A stretch of 31,803 bases of DNA from Streptomyces sp. NRRL S-37 (GCF_000721605.1 NZ_JOIZ01000040.1:1-31803), one strand, 5' to 3'. Numbered from the stretch's first letter, positions 1 to 10,508 are shown. The notes: generated by a model not told the origin, from the sequence alone. Translations and numbers: made by a program.

Positions 1-2
1 AG

Positions 3-134
3 AAGATCGCCCTGTCCGGCAACACCGGCAACTCCAGCGGCCCGCACCTGCACTTCGAGATCCGCACCACCCCGAACTACGGCTCCGCCGTGGACCCGGT
101 GAAGTTCCTGCACTCCAAGGGCGTGACCGTCTGA
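3..134 (+). CDS. M23 family metallopeptidase, C-terminal fragment
   Basis: The gene begins left of the window; only its last 43 codons and TGA are present. The fragment reads from KIALSGNTGNSSG into HLHFEIR, the HxH signature that supplies a zinc ligand and the catalytic His in LytM/M23 (lysostaphin-type) endopeptidases, followed by the usual VDPVKFL ending. Proteins of this family are normally exported and cleave peptidoglycan cross-bridges or stem peptides. The N-terminal half, and so any signal peptide, LysM domain or coiled coil, cannot be seen. It converges on the TetR gene, with 20 bases between the two stop codons. The family assignment is firm; the exact substrate is not. Confidence 0.85.
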   Translation, partial: KIALSGNTGNSSGPHLHFEIRTTPNYGSAVDPVKFLHSKGVTV

Positions 135-154
135 CCCGCAGGGACGAATAGCGC

Positions 155-2475
<2,321 letters not shown>

Positions 2476-2496
2476 CCTTCCTCCCGAGCGGTACCG

Positions 2497-2532
2497 AGGC
2501 CCCCGGCGGCGCACCCGCGCCTCCGGGGGCCT
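2497..2532 (+). terminator. Strong hairpin downstream of the MFS gene
   Basis: Arms 2497-2512 and 2517-2532 pair at 15 of 16 positions with an ACCC loop. It starts 21 bases after the exporter stop and faces the 3' end of cseC. No U-tract follows, as is common in Streptomyces, so it probably acts as a bidirectional terminator between the convergent genes. Confidence 0.75.
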
Positions 2533-2637
2533 TCCCGTGCGCCGGGCCGGACCCGTTGTCAGACCCCCGTGCCACCATCCAGCCCCGTGAGGGCGGCCTC
2601 GACACGGACAGGGACTGGGCCTGCTGAACCGCTCCCG

Positions 2638-3984
2638 CTACTGCGCGAGTACGGGATAGCTCCCGGTGTTCGTCGGTGCGTGTTCGGGCAGCCACAGCAC
2701 GGCGGCCGCGCCCTCGGCCGGCGCGTCGTCCGGGGCCCCCGGGGGCCGTACGTTGTGGAAGGTCAGCCGCGCGCCCAGGACCCGCGCCTGCCCCGCCGCG
2801 ATGGTCAGGCCCAGCCCGTGACCGCGGCCGGCCCGGTCCGCGCTGCCGGTGCGGAAGCGGCTCGGTCCCTCGGCGAGCAGCGCCTCGGGGAAGCCGGGAC
2901 CGTGGTCGCGGACCCGGACGACCCGGCCCTCGACGGTGACCTCGATGGGCGGCCTGCCGTGCCGGGCGGCGTTGGCGAGCAGGTTGAGCAGCACGCGCTC
3001 CAGCCGCCGCGGGTCGGTGGTGACCTCCGACTCGTGCACCACCCGCACGGTGACGTTTGGATCCTTCGCCGCCACCCGCCGGGCGACGAACTCGCCCAGC
3101 AGGATGTCCTGCAGTTCCGCCCGCTCGGAGGCGCTGTCCAGCCGGGCCACCTCCAGGACGTCCTCGACGAGGGTGCGCATCGCCTTGGCCCGGTCCAGCA
3201 CCAGCTCGGTCGGCCGGCCCGGCGGCAGCAGCTCGGCGGCGGTGAGCAGCCCGGTCACGGGGGTGCGCAGCTCGTGCGCGATGTCGGCGGTGACCCGGCG
3301 CTCGGCCTCCAGCCGCTGCCGCAGCGCGTCCGCCATGGCGTCCACCGCGCTGGCCAGGTCGTCGGTCTCGTCACGCACCACCCCGCCGATCGCCTCGCGC
3401 ACCCGGACGTCCGTCTCGCCCTTCGCGACCCGGTTGGCGGCCGTGGCCGCCTTCCGCAGCCGCCGCGACAGATGCCCTCCGACGAGCACTCCGAGCGCGC
3501 TGCCGCCCAGCACCACCGCGATGGAGCCGATCACCAGGGCCTGGTCGAGGTCCTTGAGGATGTCGGAGCTGCGGTCCGTGAACCCGGAGTGCAGCGACAT
3601 CACATGCCCGTTCTTCAGCGGCACCGCCGCCCAGATGTCCGGCGCCCCGCCCGGCCGGTCCGCCACATAGGTGGCCCGCCGGCCCTCATCGGTCTTCTCC
3701 CGCAGCTCCTTCGGCAGCTCCGGGTCGTCGATCTTGGTGTTGGGGAAGTTCAGCCGCCCCGACAGCTCGTAGTTGCGCTGGGCGATCATGATGCGCTCGT
3801 CCGCCAGGTCGCGCGCGTTGTCCAGCATCGACACCCGGGCCGCGTTGTGCACGACCAGGCTCAGCGCGAGGGCCACCAGCGCCCCGACCAGCGCGATGGC
3901 CGCGCTGAGCTTCCACCGCAGACCCGTACCTATGCCCACCCGGTCGACGCACGCCGCCACCAGGCGCCGGAAATAACCGCGCAT
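2638..3984 (-). CDS. cseC: Envelope-stress sensor histidine kinase CseC
   Basis: 448 residues. Helix 1 at about 25-45, an extracytoplasmic sensor loop of roughly 100 residues, helix 2 at about 149-170, HAMP at about 171-223, and the dimerisation/phosphoacceptor box AHELRTP with His237. The ATPase domain has the N box LLNLLANAARHG (about 332-343), G1 DHGPGF (360-365) and G2 GRGHGLGL (386-393). All catalytic motifs are intact. The ATG lies 9 bases after the cseB stop, and the kinase is the last gene of sigE-cseA-cseB-cseC. In Streptomyces, CseC senses cell-wall damage, including by cell-wall antibiotics, and phosphorylates CseB to switch on sigE. Gene order plus domain content make the name secure. 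Confidence 0.95.
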   Translation of the reverse strand: MRGYFRRLVAACVDRVGIGTGLRWKLSAAIALVGALVALALSLVVHNAARVSMLDNARDLADERIMIAQRNYELSGRLNFPNTKIDDPELPKELREKTDEGRRATYVADRPGGAPDIWAAVPLKNGHVMSLHSGFTDRSSDILKDLDQALVIGSIAVVLGGSALGVLVGGHLSRRLRKAATAANRVAKGETDVRVREAIGGVVRDETDDLASAVDAMADALRQRLEAERRVTADIAHELRTPVTGLLTAAELLPPGRPTELVLDRAKAMRTLVEDVLEVARLDSASERAELQDILLGEFVARRVAAKDPNVTVRVVHESEVTTDPRRLERVLLNLLANAARHGRPPIEVTVEGRVVRVRDHGPGFPEALLAEGPSRFRTGSADRAGRGHGLGLTIAAGQARVLGARLTFHNVRPPGAPDDAPAEGAAAVLWLPEHAPTNTGSYPVLAQ

Positions 3985-3993
3985 CCGCTTCGC

Positions 3994-4692
3994 TCAGGCC
4001 TTCAGCTTGTAACCGAAGCCGCGGACCGTCTCGATACGGTCCTGGCCGATCTTCGTACGCAACCGCTGCACATGGACGTCGACGACCCGTGTGTCGCCGC
4101 CCCAGCCGTACTCCCACACCCGTTCGAGCAGCTTGTCGCGGGAGAGCACGGTTCCCGGCGCCGCCGAGAACTCCAGCAGCAGCCGCATCTCGGTCGGCGT
4201 CAGCGCCACCGGACTGCCGGCCCGGCGCACCTCCATGCCCCCGGTGTCGACCTCCAGCTCGCCGAAGGCCAGCACACCCCCGTCGCCCGGACCGTCCGCG
4301 TCCTCCCGGCCGCCGTTCGCGCGCCCGAAGCGGCGCAGCACCGCGCGGATCCGGGCCACCAGCACCGCGCTGTCGAACGGCTTGGTCACATAGTCGTCGG
4401 CGCCCGCCTCCAGGCCCAGCACCACGTCGATGGCGTCGGCCCGCGCCGACAGCATGATCACCGGCACCGTCGACTCGTCCCGGATGCGCCGGCACAGGCT
4501 CACCCCGTCGAGCCCGGGCACCATGACGTCGAGCAGCGCGATGTCGGGGCGGTCCGTGCGGAACGCCTCCAGGCCCGACAGCCCGTCGGGCATCGCGGTG
4601 ACCGCGAAACCGTCCCGCTCCAGGGTGAGCTGGGTGGCCTCGCGGATGACGTCGTCGTCCTCGACGAACAGGACGTGGGTCTGGTCTGCCAT
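3994..4692 (-). CDS. cseB: OmpR-type response regulator CseB
   Basis: 232 residues. The receiver domain (1-120) has the acidic pocket E11-D12-D13, the phosphoacceptor Asp55 in ALLDVMVPGLDG, Ser82 and Lys104 in KPF. The winged-helix output domain ends VVDVHVQRLRTKIG...VRGFGYKL, the OmpR/PhoB signature. Its established role is to activate the sigE promoter after phosphorylation by CseC. The ATG at 4692 has only a weak purine stretch (GAGAG) upstream. It is separated from cseA by 152 bases, the one sizeable gap in the operon, which holds a hairpin. Confidence 0.95.
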   Translation of the reverse strand: MADQTHVLFVEDDDVIREATQLTLERDGFAVTAMPDGLSGLEAFRTDRPDIALLDVMVPGLDGVSLCRRIRDESTVPVIMLSARADAIDVVLGLEAGADDYVTKPFDSAVLVARIRAVLRRFGRANGGREDADGPGDGGVLAFGELEVDTGGMEVRRAGSPVALTPTEMRLLLEFSAAPGTVLSRDKLLERVWEYGWGGDTRVVDVHVQRLRTKIGQDRIETVRGFGYKLKA

Positions 4693-4753
4693 CCCGCTGC
4701 TCTCAGTCCTCGTGTGGTCTCGGGGTCGTCGGGGTCGGTGCGCGCGTGTTCTT

Positions 4754-4774
4754 CGCGTCCACTCCGCGGACGCG
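4754..4774 (-). other. Hairpin in the cseA-cseB intergenic gap
   Basis: A perfect 7-bp stem (CGCGTCC at 4754-4760, GGACGCG at 4768-4774) with a 7-base loop sits in the 152-base gap before cseB. No U-tract follows. It could attenuate read-through from sigE-cseA into cseBC or act as a processing site. I have no direct support for either. Confidence 0.35.
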
Positions 4775-4844
4775 GGGGCCGCGCCGCGGGTTCACCCGTT
4801 CATCGGCCCGGGTGGGCCCGTCGGTTCACGACGTGAGCCATGTC

Positions 4845-5501
4845 TCAGCTGCCGGGCGCCGGTACCGGCTTCGCGCCGGCCACCTGTCCGTAGTCATTGT
4901 GCGTGCGGTACTTCTCGGCGAACCGGCCCGATTCCCAGCGGTACGTGATCACGTCGTCGCCGGACGGGTTCGACACCTGGTCCTTCCGGGCGTACACCTG
5001 CTTGGTCACCACCAGATCACCGCCGTCGATCTCCGCGTACAGCGGGGGCTCCTCGGCCGAGAACACGTTCACGTACGCGCCGCCCTGCTCGCGGTACACG
5101 TACGAGCCGACACCCACCGCGTCCCCGCAGGTCAGCACGTTGACGACGACGTCGTCGACGGACCCCCTGGTGAGGTTGCCGTAGCTCACGTCGACGGGGT
5201 ACTGGTCGGCGACGCACGGCTTCAGCTCCCGCTTGACCTCCGCCGAGACCTCCGGGTCGGCCTTGACCAGCCGGACCGCGTCGACCCGGTCGGGGGTCCG
5301 CGAGGGCTCGGCCGACGCCGCGGCGGCGGGGGCGCTCGCCACGGGGTCCGTGTGCGCCGGGCCCTCGTCCCGCGCACCGGTGCCGCCCGCGCCGCAGCCG
5401 GCGGCGAACAGGACGACGGCGGCGAGCACGGCCGTCGCCGTGGTCGCCGCCTGGGTGGTGGTCCGGGCCCGGACGGGCCCCGCGCCGGTCAGGCCGCGCA
5501 A
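4845..5501 (-). CDS. cseA: Envelope-stress lipoprotein CseA
   Basis: 218 residues. A positively charged N-terminus (MRGLTGAGPVRAR), a hydrophobic core and the lipobox FAAGC mark a lipoprotein processed at Cys36; an Ala/Ser/Pro linker leads to a C-terminal domain of about 130 residues ending at the cell surface. CseA is known in Streptomyces as a negative modulator of the SigE response. The only start that supplies the charged n-region is a TTG at 5501, inside the last codons of sigE, so the genes overlap by 13 bases and are probably translationally coupled. A later in-frame GTG would remove the n-region and start inside the hydrophobic core. Confidence 0.88.
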   Translation of the reverse strand: MRGLTGAGPVRARTTTQAATTATAVLAAVVLFAAGCGAGGTGARDEGPAHTDPVASAPAAAASAEPSRTPDRVDAVRLVKADPEVSAEVKRELKPCVADQYPVDVSYGNLTRGSVDDVVVNVLTCGDAVGVGSYVYREQGGAYVNVFSAEEPPLYAEIDGGDLVVTKQVYARKDQVSNPSGDDVITYRWESGRFAEKYRTHNDYGQVAGAKPVPAPGS

Positions 5502-6052
5502 CGCTCCCGCTCCTCACGCTCCAGCGCGCGGGCGTCCAGATCACGCGCCTGAAGCTCCTCGCGGAGCCGGGCGAGCGCCCGGTGCAGGGTGCTCTTGACC
5601 GTTCCGACCGACATGCCGAGGGCGGCGGCCGTCTCCTCCGTGGACATCTGCTCCCAGTGTCGCAGCACCACGACACTGCGCTGCTTCGGGGCGAGGACCT
5701 TCAGGATGTCCATCAGCAGGGCACGGTCGGCGTGCTGCTCGGTGGAGTCGTCCACACAGGCGTCCGGGAGCTGCTCGGTGGGCACCTCCTCCAGCTTGCG
5801 GGCCCGCCACCACTCCGTCCGCGTGTTGATCATGACCCGGCGCAGGTAGGCGTCGGCCAGCCGCTTGTCCTCGATGGTCTCCCAGCGGCCGTACGTCCGG
5901 GCCAGCGCGGTCTGCAGCAGGTCCTGCGCGTCGATGGGGTCCGGGACCAGGCGGCGGGCGCTGCGCAGCAGCGCGTCCTGCCGGGTGCGGACGTACTCCT
6001 CGAATGCGAGGACCTCACCCCGGACCTCGCCCCGCGCCATGTCCTGCGCCAT
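5489..6052 (-). CDS. sigE: ECF sigma factor SigE
   Basis: 187 residues. Region 2 covers FEEYVRTRQDALLRSARRLV...DLLQTALARTYGRWE and AYLRRVMINTRTEWWR; region 4 contains LAPKQRSVVVLRHWEQMSTEETAAALGMSVGTVKSTLHRALARLRE. From memory it is close to S. coelicolor SigE, which directs genes of cell-wall and envelope homeostasis. SigE has no conventional anti-sigma gene beside it; control is transcriptional, through CseBC. Start choice: GGGAGG lies 9 bases before the ATG at 6052 (MAQDM); a second in-frame ATG at 6040 has a poorer site, and the frame is open farther upstream without a better one. It is the first gene of the operon, 309 bases downstream of mutY. Confidence 0.95.
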   Translation of the reverse strand: MAQDMARGEVRGEVLAFEEYVRTRQDALLRSARRLVPDPIDAQDLLQTALARTYGRWETIEDKRLADAYLRRVMINTRTEWWRARKLEEVPTEQLPDACVDDSTEQHADRALLMDILKVLAPKQRSVVVLRHWEQMSTEETAAALGMSVGTVKSTLHRALARLREELQARDLDARALEREERERCAA

Positions 6053-6263
6053 GGTGAACCGCCTCCCGCTCCCCGTGCCCGGCCCGCCCGCGCGGGCCGG
6101 TCGTACCGCCTGTGATCCGTGGTCGTCGTGCCCTCGTCGAGCACGTGATCGACGGTACGGAGGCGTTGTCACGGCGCTGTCCGAGGAACCCTGCGGGAAG
6201 CACTCGGCTGTCCGTCGGTTGTGTAACGGAAGGAGGAACGGGGTAAAGCGGGCGGGTGATCAG

Positions 6264-6290
6264 GGCGGGTATGTGTCGGTATGTCCCGCC
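6264..6290 (-). promoter_or_regulatory. Tandem 10-bp repeat upstream of sigE, candidate CseB site
   Basis: The 309-base region between mutY and sigE (6053-6361) has no gene. It must hold the sigE promoter. On the minus strand it contains GGGACATACC immediately followed by GACACATACC, two copies of ACATACC exactly 10 bp apart, the helical-turn spacing that OmpR-family regulators bind. The repeats are framed by GGCGGG/CCCGCC (6264-6269 and 6285-6290). Further upstream, AACGGCTGT occurs twice (6312-6320 and 6345-6353, 33 bp apart). I could not pick a convincing -10/-35 pair. The assignment to CseB is inference from position and repeat type. Confidence 0.4.
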
Positions 6291-6361
6291 GTGCCGGTGG
6301 GGCGTACGGGGAACGGCTGTACGTGACCTCGGACGTGTGTGTGAAACGGCTGTGTCCGGTG

Positions 6362-7297
6362 TCAGGTCATCGGCAGCCGGTACAGGCCGCCCGGCAGCGG
6401 CTCCACCAGACCGTCGGCGACCAGGCCGTCCAGCGCGCGGGCCCGCTGCACCGGCTCGTGCCACACCCGGTCCAGCGCGGCCTGCGGCACCGGACCGTGC
6501 GCCTCCCGCAGCACGGCCAGCAGCCGCCCGCGGACCTGACGGTCCGTACCCGCGTACGTCTGTCCCCGGCGCGGTGGACCCTCGTGGGCCGGCTTGCCCG
6601 CCAGCCGCCACGCGCACTGCGCCGCGATCGGGCAGCGCCCGCACGACTCGTTCTTCGCCGTGCACACCAGCGCGCCCAGCTCCATGGAGGCGGCGGCCCA
6701 CCGCGCGGCGGTCGCGGCGTCCTCCGGCAGCAGCGCGCGGGCCAGCCGGCGCTCGGCGGCGGTGGTGGCGTTCGGCGGGTACTGCGTACCGGTGACCGCG
6801 CGGGCGAACACCCGGCGCACATTGGTGTCCAGCACCGCGTGCCGCTGCCCGTACGCGAACGACGCCACCGCCGCGGCCGTGTACTCCCCGATGCCGGGCA
6901 GCGCCAGCAGCTGGGCGTGGTCGGCCGGTACGTCGCCGCCGTGCCGCTCCGTTATGGCGACGGCGGCACCGTGCAGCCGGAGCGCGCGGCGCGGGTAGCC
7001 GAGCCGGCCCCAGGCACGGACCGCCTCACCGGGCGCCTCCGCGGCGAGGTCGGCGGGGCGCGGCCAGCGGGCCAGCCACTGCTCGTAGACGGGCAGCACC
7101 CGGTTCACCGGGGTCTGCTGCAGCATGAACTCGCTGACCATCACTCCCCACGCACCGGCCTCCGGGCGCCGCCACGGCAGGTCCCGGGCGTGCTCGTCGA
7201 ACCAGTCGATGACGGGGGAGTGCAGCGGCTCACCGGGAGCACGCTCGGACGCGGAATCGGCGGCGGTGCCGTACGGAGGCTTCGTGGGAGCAGTCAT
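6362..7297 (-). CDS. mutY: A/G-specific adenine glycosylase MutY
   Basis: 311 residues. MutY removes adenine mispaired with 8-oxoguanine in the oxidised-guanine repair pathway. Seen: the helix with catalytic Glu56 in SEFMLQQT, the helix-hairpin-helix LPGIGEYTAAAVASFA (133-148), catalytic Asp157 in LDTNVRRVFAR, and a [4Fe-4S] motif C-x6-C-x2-C-x5-C at Cys212, 219, 222 and 228. It is shorter than the 350-residue E. coli enzyme: only about 80 residues follow the cluster, so the MutT-like 8-oxoG-reading domain is reduced. The ATG at 7297 follows GGGAGG; upstream codons extend the frame but lack conserved sequence. It is divergent from the sensor kinase at 7429. Confidence 0.93.
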   Translation of the reverse strand: MTAPTKPPYGTAADSASERAPGEPLHSPVIDWFDEHARDLPWRRPEAGAWGVMVSEFMLQQTPVNRVLPVYEQWLARWPRPADLAAEAPGEAVRAWGRLGYPRRALRLHGAAVAITERHGGDVPADHAQLLALPGIGEYTAAAVASFAYGQRHAVLDTNVRRVFARAVTGTQYPPNATTAAERRLARALLPEDAATAARWAAASMELGALVCTAKNESCGRCPIAAQCAWRLAGKPAHEGPPRRGQTYAGTDRQVRGRLLAVLREAHGPVPQAALDRVWHEPVQRARALDGLVADGLVEPLPGGLYRLPMT

Positions 7298-7415
7298 GGC
7301 CCTTCGATCCTCCCACGCCGGTACCCGCCGGTGGTGGGAGCGCCACGGCCATGGCCTCCCGCAGGGTGACGGCACACCTGACGACCGGCAGCGGTGGCAC
7401 ACCCCCGTCCGCTTG

Positions 7416-7421
7416 TAGCGT
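7416..7421 (+). promoter_or_regulatory. -10 element of a probable leaderless transcript for the sensor kinase
   Basis: TAGCGT ends 7 bases before the ATG at 7429 and no Shine-Dalgarno is present, the arrangement expected when transcription starts at or next to the start codon. The -35 region is poor. The same hexamer with the same spacing precedes the gene at 17138. Confidence 0.5.
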
Positions 7422-7428
7422 CGAGGCC

Positions 7429-9012
7429 ATGGAACGTGCCCGTCTCGCCGCGCTCGGCAAGGACTGCCTGCTCTGGGCGGCCCTCGCCCTGCCCGCGGTC
7501 TGCGCCGACCGGATCGGGCTGAACGAGCCGCGTCCGCTCTGGCAGCAGCTCACCGGACTCGGCGTGCTCGCCGCCGCCACCGCCGTGGCCCGGCACCGGC
7601 CGACGGCCGCCTTCGGGCTGACGGCGGCGCTCGGCATCGCCGCCGCACCCGCGCTGTTCAGCGTCTCCTACGGCCCCGCCCTCGCGGTGTTCGCGCTGCT
7701 GCTCGGCCTGCGGTCGCCCCGGACGGCCCCCGCGGCGCTGTGCCTCGCCGCCGTCGTCTGCGCCGGCGGCGTGAAGATCGAGCTGGTGGGGCCCGACCCG
7801 GTCCCCGAGTGGCTGGTCCTGACCGGCACCCTCCTCTTCGGCTGTGTCCTGCCCTGGCTCGGCGGACGCTACTGGGCCCAGAGCCGCGCGCTCACCGCGG
7901 CGGGCTGGCTGCGGGCCGCCCGCCTGGAGGAGGAGCGGCGCCTGACCGAGGAACGCGCCCGGCTGCGCGAGCGGGCCAGGATCGCCCAGGACATGCACGA
8001 CTCCCTGGGACACGAGCTGAGCCTGATCGCCCTGCGCGCGGGCGCCCTCCAGGTCGCCCCCGACCTGCCCGGCCACCACCGGGCCGCCGCGGCCGACCTG
8101 CGCGCCGCGGCCGCCGACGCCACGGACCGGCTGCACCGCATCATCGGCGTCCTGCGGGAGGACGACGACGAACCCCTGCCGCTCGCCCCGGCCGGCGAGA
8201 ACGTCGAACAACTCGTCGCCCGTGCCGCCGAGTCCGGCCTGCCGGTGCGCTGGGAGACCGGCGGGCGGGGCGCGGCCGTGGCACCCGGCGGGGTCGCCGA
8301 GCGGCTGCTGCACCGGGTGGCCAGGGAGGCGCTGACCAACGCGGCACGGCACGCACCGGGCGCGCCCGTCGTCGTGGCGGTGACGGGGGACGACAGGCGA
8401 GGAGCGACCGTCACCGTCTCCAACGGCCGGCCGGCCGCGGAGAGTTCCCCGGCCCCCGGAGGAGGTTCGGGACTGTTCGGCCTGCGCGCCGCCGTCACCG
8501 CGGTCGGCGGCACCTTCGAGGCGGGCCCGCACGCCGACGGGTTCCGCGTCCGGGCCCACATCCCCGCGCGGGCGGACGCGGCGCCCGTACCGCCCCGCCC
8601 CGCCTCCGCCCCCTTCACCCGCGCCCGCCGCCGCGTCGCCGCCGGACTCGGTGCCGCCGCCGGCGCGGGCGTCGTCCTGGTCGGCGCCGCCTTCGGCTGG
8701 TACGCGTACACCGAGACGCACTCGGTGCTGGAACCCGCCGCCTACGCCGGACTGCGCCCGGGCACACCGGCCGCGGAGGCCGAGCGGGTGCTGCCGGACC
8801 GGCACGTCCAGGACCCGCCGACGGAGCGCGCCCCCGCACCGCCCGAGGGCACCGACTGCCGCTACTACCGCGCGAGCGGCGAACTCTTCGTCTCCGTCGA
8901 CCACTTCCGGCTCTGCTTCGACGACCGGGGCCGCCTGGCCGCCAAGAACGTGATCCCGCGCGTCGGCACGCCCGGCGAAAGGCGGGAGGAATACGAGGAG
9001 TTCGCACCGTGA
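7429..9012 (+). CDS. NarL/DesK-type sensor histidine kinase with an extra C-terminal membrane anchor and outside domain
   Basis: 527 residues. The N-terminal 150 residues hold about five or six hydrophobic segments. A coiled-coil linker (165-183) leads into the HisKA_3 box RARIAQDMHDSLGHELSL with phosphoacceptor His190. The ATPase part has N304 in REALTNAARHA and the G box GGGSGLFGLR (344-353). After the kinase core comes a basic stretch RARRRV, a further helix (403-424) and about 100 residues with two cysteines (477 and 496), probably outside the cell. It overlaps the response regulator gene by GTGA and is divergent from mutY. The kinase assignment is firm; the signal is unknown and may be read by the C-terminal domain. 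Confidence 0.9.
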   Translation: MERARLAALGKDCLLWAALALPAVCADRIGLNEPRPLWQQLTGLGVLAAATAVARHRPTAAFGLTAALGIAAAPALFSVSYGPALAVFALLLGLRSPRTAPAALCLAAVVCAGGVKIELVGPDPVPEWLVLTGTLLFGCVLPWLGGRYWAQSRALTAAGWLRAARLEEERRLTEERARLRERARIAQDMHDSLGHELSLIALRAGALQVAPDLPGHHRAAAADLRAAAADATDRLHRIIGVLREDDDEPLPLAPAGENVEQLVARAAESGLPVRWETGGRGAAVAPGGVAERLLHRVAREALTNAARHAPGAPVVVAVTGDDRRGATVTVSNGRPAAESSPAPGGGSGLFGLRAAVTAVGGTFEAGPHADGFRVRAHIPARADAAPVPPRPASAPFTRARRRVAAGLGAAAGAGVVLVGAAFGWYAYTETHSVLEPAAYAGLRPGTPAAEAERVLPDRHVQDPPTERAPAPPEGTDCRYYRASGELFVSVDHFRLCFDDRGRLAAKNVIPRVGTPGERREEYEEFAP

Positions 9013-9674
9013 TCCGGGTCCTGCTGGCCGACGACGAGGCGATGGTGCGCGCCGGGGTGCGCGCCATCCTGGGGAGCAGCGGCGAGACGGAGGTGGTCGC
9101 CGAGGCGGGCGACGGCCGCGAGGCCGTCGAACTGGTCCGGGCGCACCGCCCCGACGTGGCGCTGCTCGACATCCGCATGCCCCGCCTGGACGGGCTCGCG
9201 GCGGCCGAGGAGATCGTCCGCACCGTCCCCGGCACGGCGGTCGCCATGCTCACCACCTTCTCCGAACGCGCCTACGTCGCCCGCGCCCTCGGCGGCGGCG
9301 CCACCGGCTTCCTGCTGAAGTCCGGCGACCCGTACGAACTCATCGCGGGCGTACGGGCGGTGGCGGGCGGCGCGGCCTTCCTGTCGCCCAAGGTGGCCCG
9401 ATACGTCATCGAGGGCCTCGGCGGGACCGACGGCGGCGGCCGGCTCGCCCGGGAGGCCGAGGCGCGGGCGCGCGTGGCGGTGCTGAGCCCGCGCGAACGC
9501 GAGGTCCTCGGCCTGGTCGGGGCCGGACTGTCCAACCCGGAGATCGCCGCCCGGCTGCACCTCGTCGAGGGCACGGTGAAGGCGTACGTCAGCGCGGTCC
9601 TCGACCGGCTCGGTGTACGCAATCGCGTACAGGCGGCGATCGTCGCCCACGAGGCGGGCCTGGTGGCGGGCTGA
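9009..9674 (+). CDS. NarL/FixJ-type response regulator
   Basis: 221 residues, GTG start overlapping the kinase TGA, so the pair is translationally coupled. The receiver domain has D8-D9-E10, phosphoacceptor Asp54 in ALLDIRMPRLDG, Thr82/Thr83 and Lys104 in LLKSGD. The LuxR-type helix-turn-helix is complete: LSPREREVLGLVGAGLSNPEIAARLHLVEGTVKAYVSAVLDRLGVRNRVQAAI. It is the cognate DNA-binding partner of the preceding kinase; target genes are not evident, though autoregulation or control of neighbours is possible. Its stop is 6 bases from the stop of the convergent PAP2 gene, with only a small stem (GCGGG/CCCGC) between them. Confidence 0.93.
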   Translation: MIRVLLADDEAMVRAGVRAILGSSGETEVVAEAGDGREAVELVRAHRPDVALLDIRMPRLDGLAAAEEIVRTVPGTAVAMLTTFSERAYVARALGGGATGFLLKSGDPYELIAGVRAVAGGAAFLSPKVARYVIEGLGGTDGGGRLAREAEARARVAVLSPREREVLGLVGAGLSNPEIAARLHLVEGTVKAYVSAVLDRLGVRNRVQAAIVAHEAGLVAG

Positions 9675-9680
9675 ACCCGC

Positions 9681-10334
9681 TCAGCGGCGCCGGTGCGTGG
9701 CGTACGGCGGCACCGCGCGGGCGACGGTTTCCGGCCCCGGCCCGGTGAACCACCGCGCGGTGGACGCCGACGAGGCGCGCATCGCCTCCGTGAGCCGGAC
9801 CGCCGGCCGCGTGCCCAGTCGTACGACGGCGAGGGCGACGACCGCGCCGAGCAGCAGGCCCGCCGCCACGTCGTGCGGGTAGTGCACGCCGACGAACACC
9901 CGGGAGAACGCCATGAGCAGGGCCAGCGGGGCCGTCAGCAGGACGAGCGCGCGCCGGACCAGGACCAGTGCGAGGGCCGAGGCGCCCGCGATCGTGGCGT
10001 GGTTGCTCGGGAACGACCAGTCGCCGTGCGGCGGGCACTCCGCCAGCGACGGCGCGGCGCCGGTGACCGCCCGGCACGGACGCTCCTCGGTCACACCGGA
10101 CTTGAGGACCTCACTGCATACGTACGCCACAGCCGTGGCCAGAGGTGCAAGGACCGCTGTTGCGAACGTGCGGGTGCCGGAGTGACGTGCCCGCCACCAG
10201 CCGGCCACGAACAGCACGACGAACACCAGCAGTCCGGCCTCCGTTCCGATCTCGGCCGTGTGCTGTACCCACGCCGGGGTGTCGTGCGCGTAGTCGGTGA
10301 TGTCGCGGTAGAGCCCGCTGTCCACGAAGTCCAT
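9681..10334 (-). CDS. PAP2-family membrane phosphatase
   Basis: 217 residues with about five membrane helices. All three phosphatidic-acid-phosphatase motifs are present: KSGVTEERP (K-x6-RP), PSNH in WSFPSNHATIAG, and SRVFVGVHYPHD (SR-x5-H-x3-D). Such enzymes remove phosphate from lipid phosphates such as phosphatidic acid or undecaprenyl pyrophosphate at the membrane. Start choice: TACCGT (10343-10348, minus strand) lies 8 bases before the ATG at 10334, with TGTGAC 17 bases upstream of it, so the message is probably leaderless from this ATG; longer frames reaching 10370 would start upstream of that promoter. It converges on the response regulator. Substrate unknown. Confidence 0.88.
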   Translation of the reverse strand: MDFVDSGLYRDITDYAHDTPAWVQHTAEIGTEAGLLVFVVLFVAGWWRARHSGTRTFATAVLAPLATAVAYVCSEVLKSGVTEERPCRAVTGAAPSLAECPPHGDWSFPSNHATIAGASALALVLVRRALVLLTAPLALLMAFSRVFVGVHYPHDVAAGLLLGAVVALAVVRLGTRPAVRLTEAMRASSASTARWFTGPGPETVARAVPPYATHRRR

Positions 10335-10495
10335 GGTCACGCACGGTAGGCGAGGCGCCGATACGGTCACACCCCGCGATCGTCGCGTGCCGTACCTGAC
10401 GAAAGACAGGGGTCACCGGGCTCTCACCGGAATGATGATCCGGAAAAGTTGGGCCCGGAGCGGCGGGTGGGACAAGTTAACGCGCCGATCTCTCG

Positions 10496-10501
10496 TACAG
10501 T
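10496..10501 (+). promoter_or_regulatory. -10 element of a probable leaderless transcript
   Basis: TACAGT ends exactly 7 bases before the GTG at 10509. No Shine-Dalgarno is seen and a clear -35 is lacking. This supports the GTG as the true start over the longer upstream frame. Confidence 0.5.
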
Positions 10502-10508
10502 TTGCGCC

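Noticed and set aside
2569..4836. A 755-codon plus-strand frame opposite cseC and cseB
   Set aside because: The opposite strand encodes complete kinase and regulator motifs; this frame has only biased composition.
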